Both the position numbers and the translations under genes were made by a program. 64,000 nucleotides of DNA from JAJCYL01 sp965206015 (GTDB lineage: Bacteria > Bacteroidota > Bacteroidia > Cytophagales > Cyclobacteriaceae): positions 992,001-1,056,000 of the forward strand of contig CBDBIW010000016.1 in NCBI GenBank assembly GCA_965206015.1. The letters are read 5' to 3'. The notes beneath the pieces are model-generated. The model saw nothing but the letters and a program-made list of their open reading frames with translations. It did not search any database and was not told where the DNA came from. Positions 63,561-64,000 of this stretch are shown piece by piece (position 1 is the stretch's first letter; every line of letters starts with the position of its first letter).

Positions 63561-64000
63561 TTTTTCTTTCTAAATCTTGTCTAATTGATTAACTATTTGG
63601 TGATTATTTTCAAAAATGTTATTGCAATTCGATACTATGTTTTTTCAATGCCTACTATGTCTATACAAAACCGCAACAATTGAAAACCGCAACAATTGAA
63701 AAATATGATTAATTGAAAAGTCACTATTTTCATGAGTATAGTTTGTAAAAACCGTGTGCAGGGAAATGAATAGGGTGCAACTGCCAATTCAGGTTATTAT
63801 TCCTATAAAATTAATAGATTCTACCGAAGTTGTAAAAACCAAAAGATTCAAGTTGGTGGGTTTGTCTGTATAATCAATGGGTTGCTGAGTAAATATCTTC
63901 CCAAACTGAAGTACAAAGACTGATAACAGGCCTAATAAAGTTAAAATGATTAGTGAACGGAGTTAAATTTCTCGCGACCATCCGGGATGAATGCATCTCG
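63561..64000. other. Terminal 440 bp without a recognised gene
   Basis: No convincing frame on either strand. It includes the methyltransferase promoter region and a two-unit 16-bp tandem repeat (63671-63702). The window ends before any downstream gene can be judged. Confidence 0.5.
63671..63702 (+). repeat. Two-unit 16-bp tandem repeat
   Basis: CCGCAACAATTGAAAA occurs twice head to tail (63671-63686, 63687-63702), about 110 bp upstream of the methyltransferase start. A third degenerate half unit (AATTGAAAA) follows at 63711. Possible regulator site or simple slippage. Confidence 0.7.

Noticed and set aside
1..64000. CRISPR array, tRNA or rRNA genes
   Set aside because: No regularly spaced repeats, no cloverleaf ending in a T-arm GTTCGA-type block and no rRNA segment were recognised by eye; a tRNA/rRNA scan would be needed to exclude a missed tRNA.

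Overview
The window is chromosomal DNA of a low-GC member of the Bacteroidota, most likely a Cytophagales-type gliding or marine bacterium. This rests on a PorP/SprF-type outer-membrane protein beside a giant adhesin with a gliding-motility C-terminal domain, a second protein with a type IX secretion sorting tail, a CBM9/DUF5916 barrel, TrhO, DUF983, DUF6787 and many secreted lipoproteins. The genus is not identifiable by reading alone.

Layout. (1) 1-20803 is an accessory block bounded by two near-identical IS982-family copies in direct orientation. It holds two peptide (bacteriocin-like) loci and a dead Tn3-family transposon. Locus A (216-6083) has a tightly overlapping minus-strand operon (two membrane proteins, ABC ATPase, O-antigen-ligase/Wzy-like protein, TPR protein). 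Divergent to it lie a short hydrophobic Gly/Val/Ala-rich peptide, a SpoIIM/DUF95 membrane protein and a four-helix membrane protein. A hairpin with a T-rich tail sits between the peptide and the SpoIIM gene. The Tn3-family element (7683-11615) has 43-bp terminal inverted repeats, a frameshifted tyrosine recombinase and a broken transposase. Locus B (about 15.0-19.7 kb) has a Wzy-like/TPR fusion gene (two homopolymer frameshifts), a Cys-rich fulvocin C-like lipoprotein, and a duplicated, partly decayed set of small membrane proteins that look like immunity proteins. A transglutaminase-like lipoprotein lies beside it.

(2) 20.8-25.6 kb is a toxin-antitoxin/defence-type patch: a frameshifted serine recombinase, a YoeB toxin relic, a Fic protein with an inhibitory motif, a nucleotidyltransferase joined to a dual-specificity-phosphatase-like domain, a DUF6922/AbiEii pair, and PadR/permease-prefix remnants.

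(3) 25.8-29.5 kb has a GH18 lipoprotein and a graveyard of IS256, IS5 and IS982 fragments next to a truncated lactonase gene.

(4) 29.6-63.6 kb is mostly intact backbone: a DUF5916 barrel protein, two desaturases, a phosphodiesterase, a penicillin-acylase-type enzyme, a pterin pair (PTPS plus folE), a type IX secretion/adhesin pair, a GH3-beta-lactamase fusion, trhO, a nucleoside phosphorylase and a CFA-synthase-like methyltransferase. Scattered through it are decayed genes (TPR, DUF2231, Gfo/Idh/MocA, OmpA-PD40, IS4, IS1595).

The most interesting candidate system is the repeated association, inside one IS-bounded block, of a Wzy-like ligase plus TPR protein with a small secreted peptide and small membrane proteins. 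That function is inferred from context and is not proven by the sequence. No tRNA, rRNA or CRISPR array was recognised.
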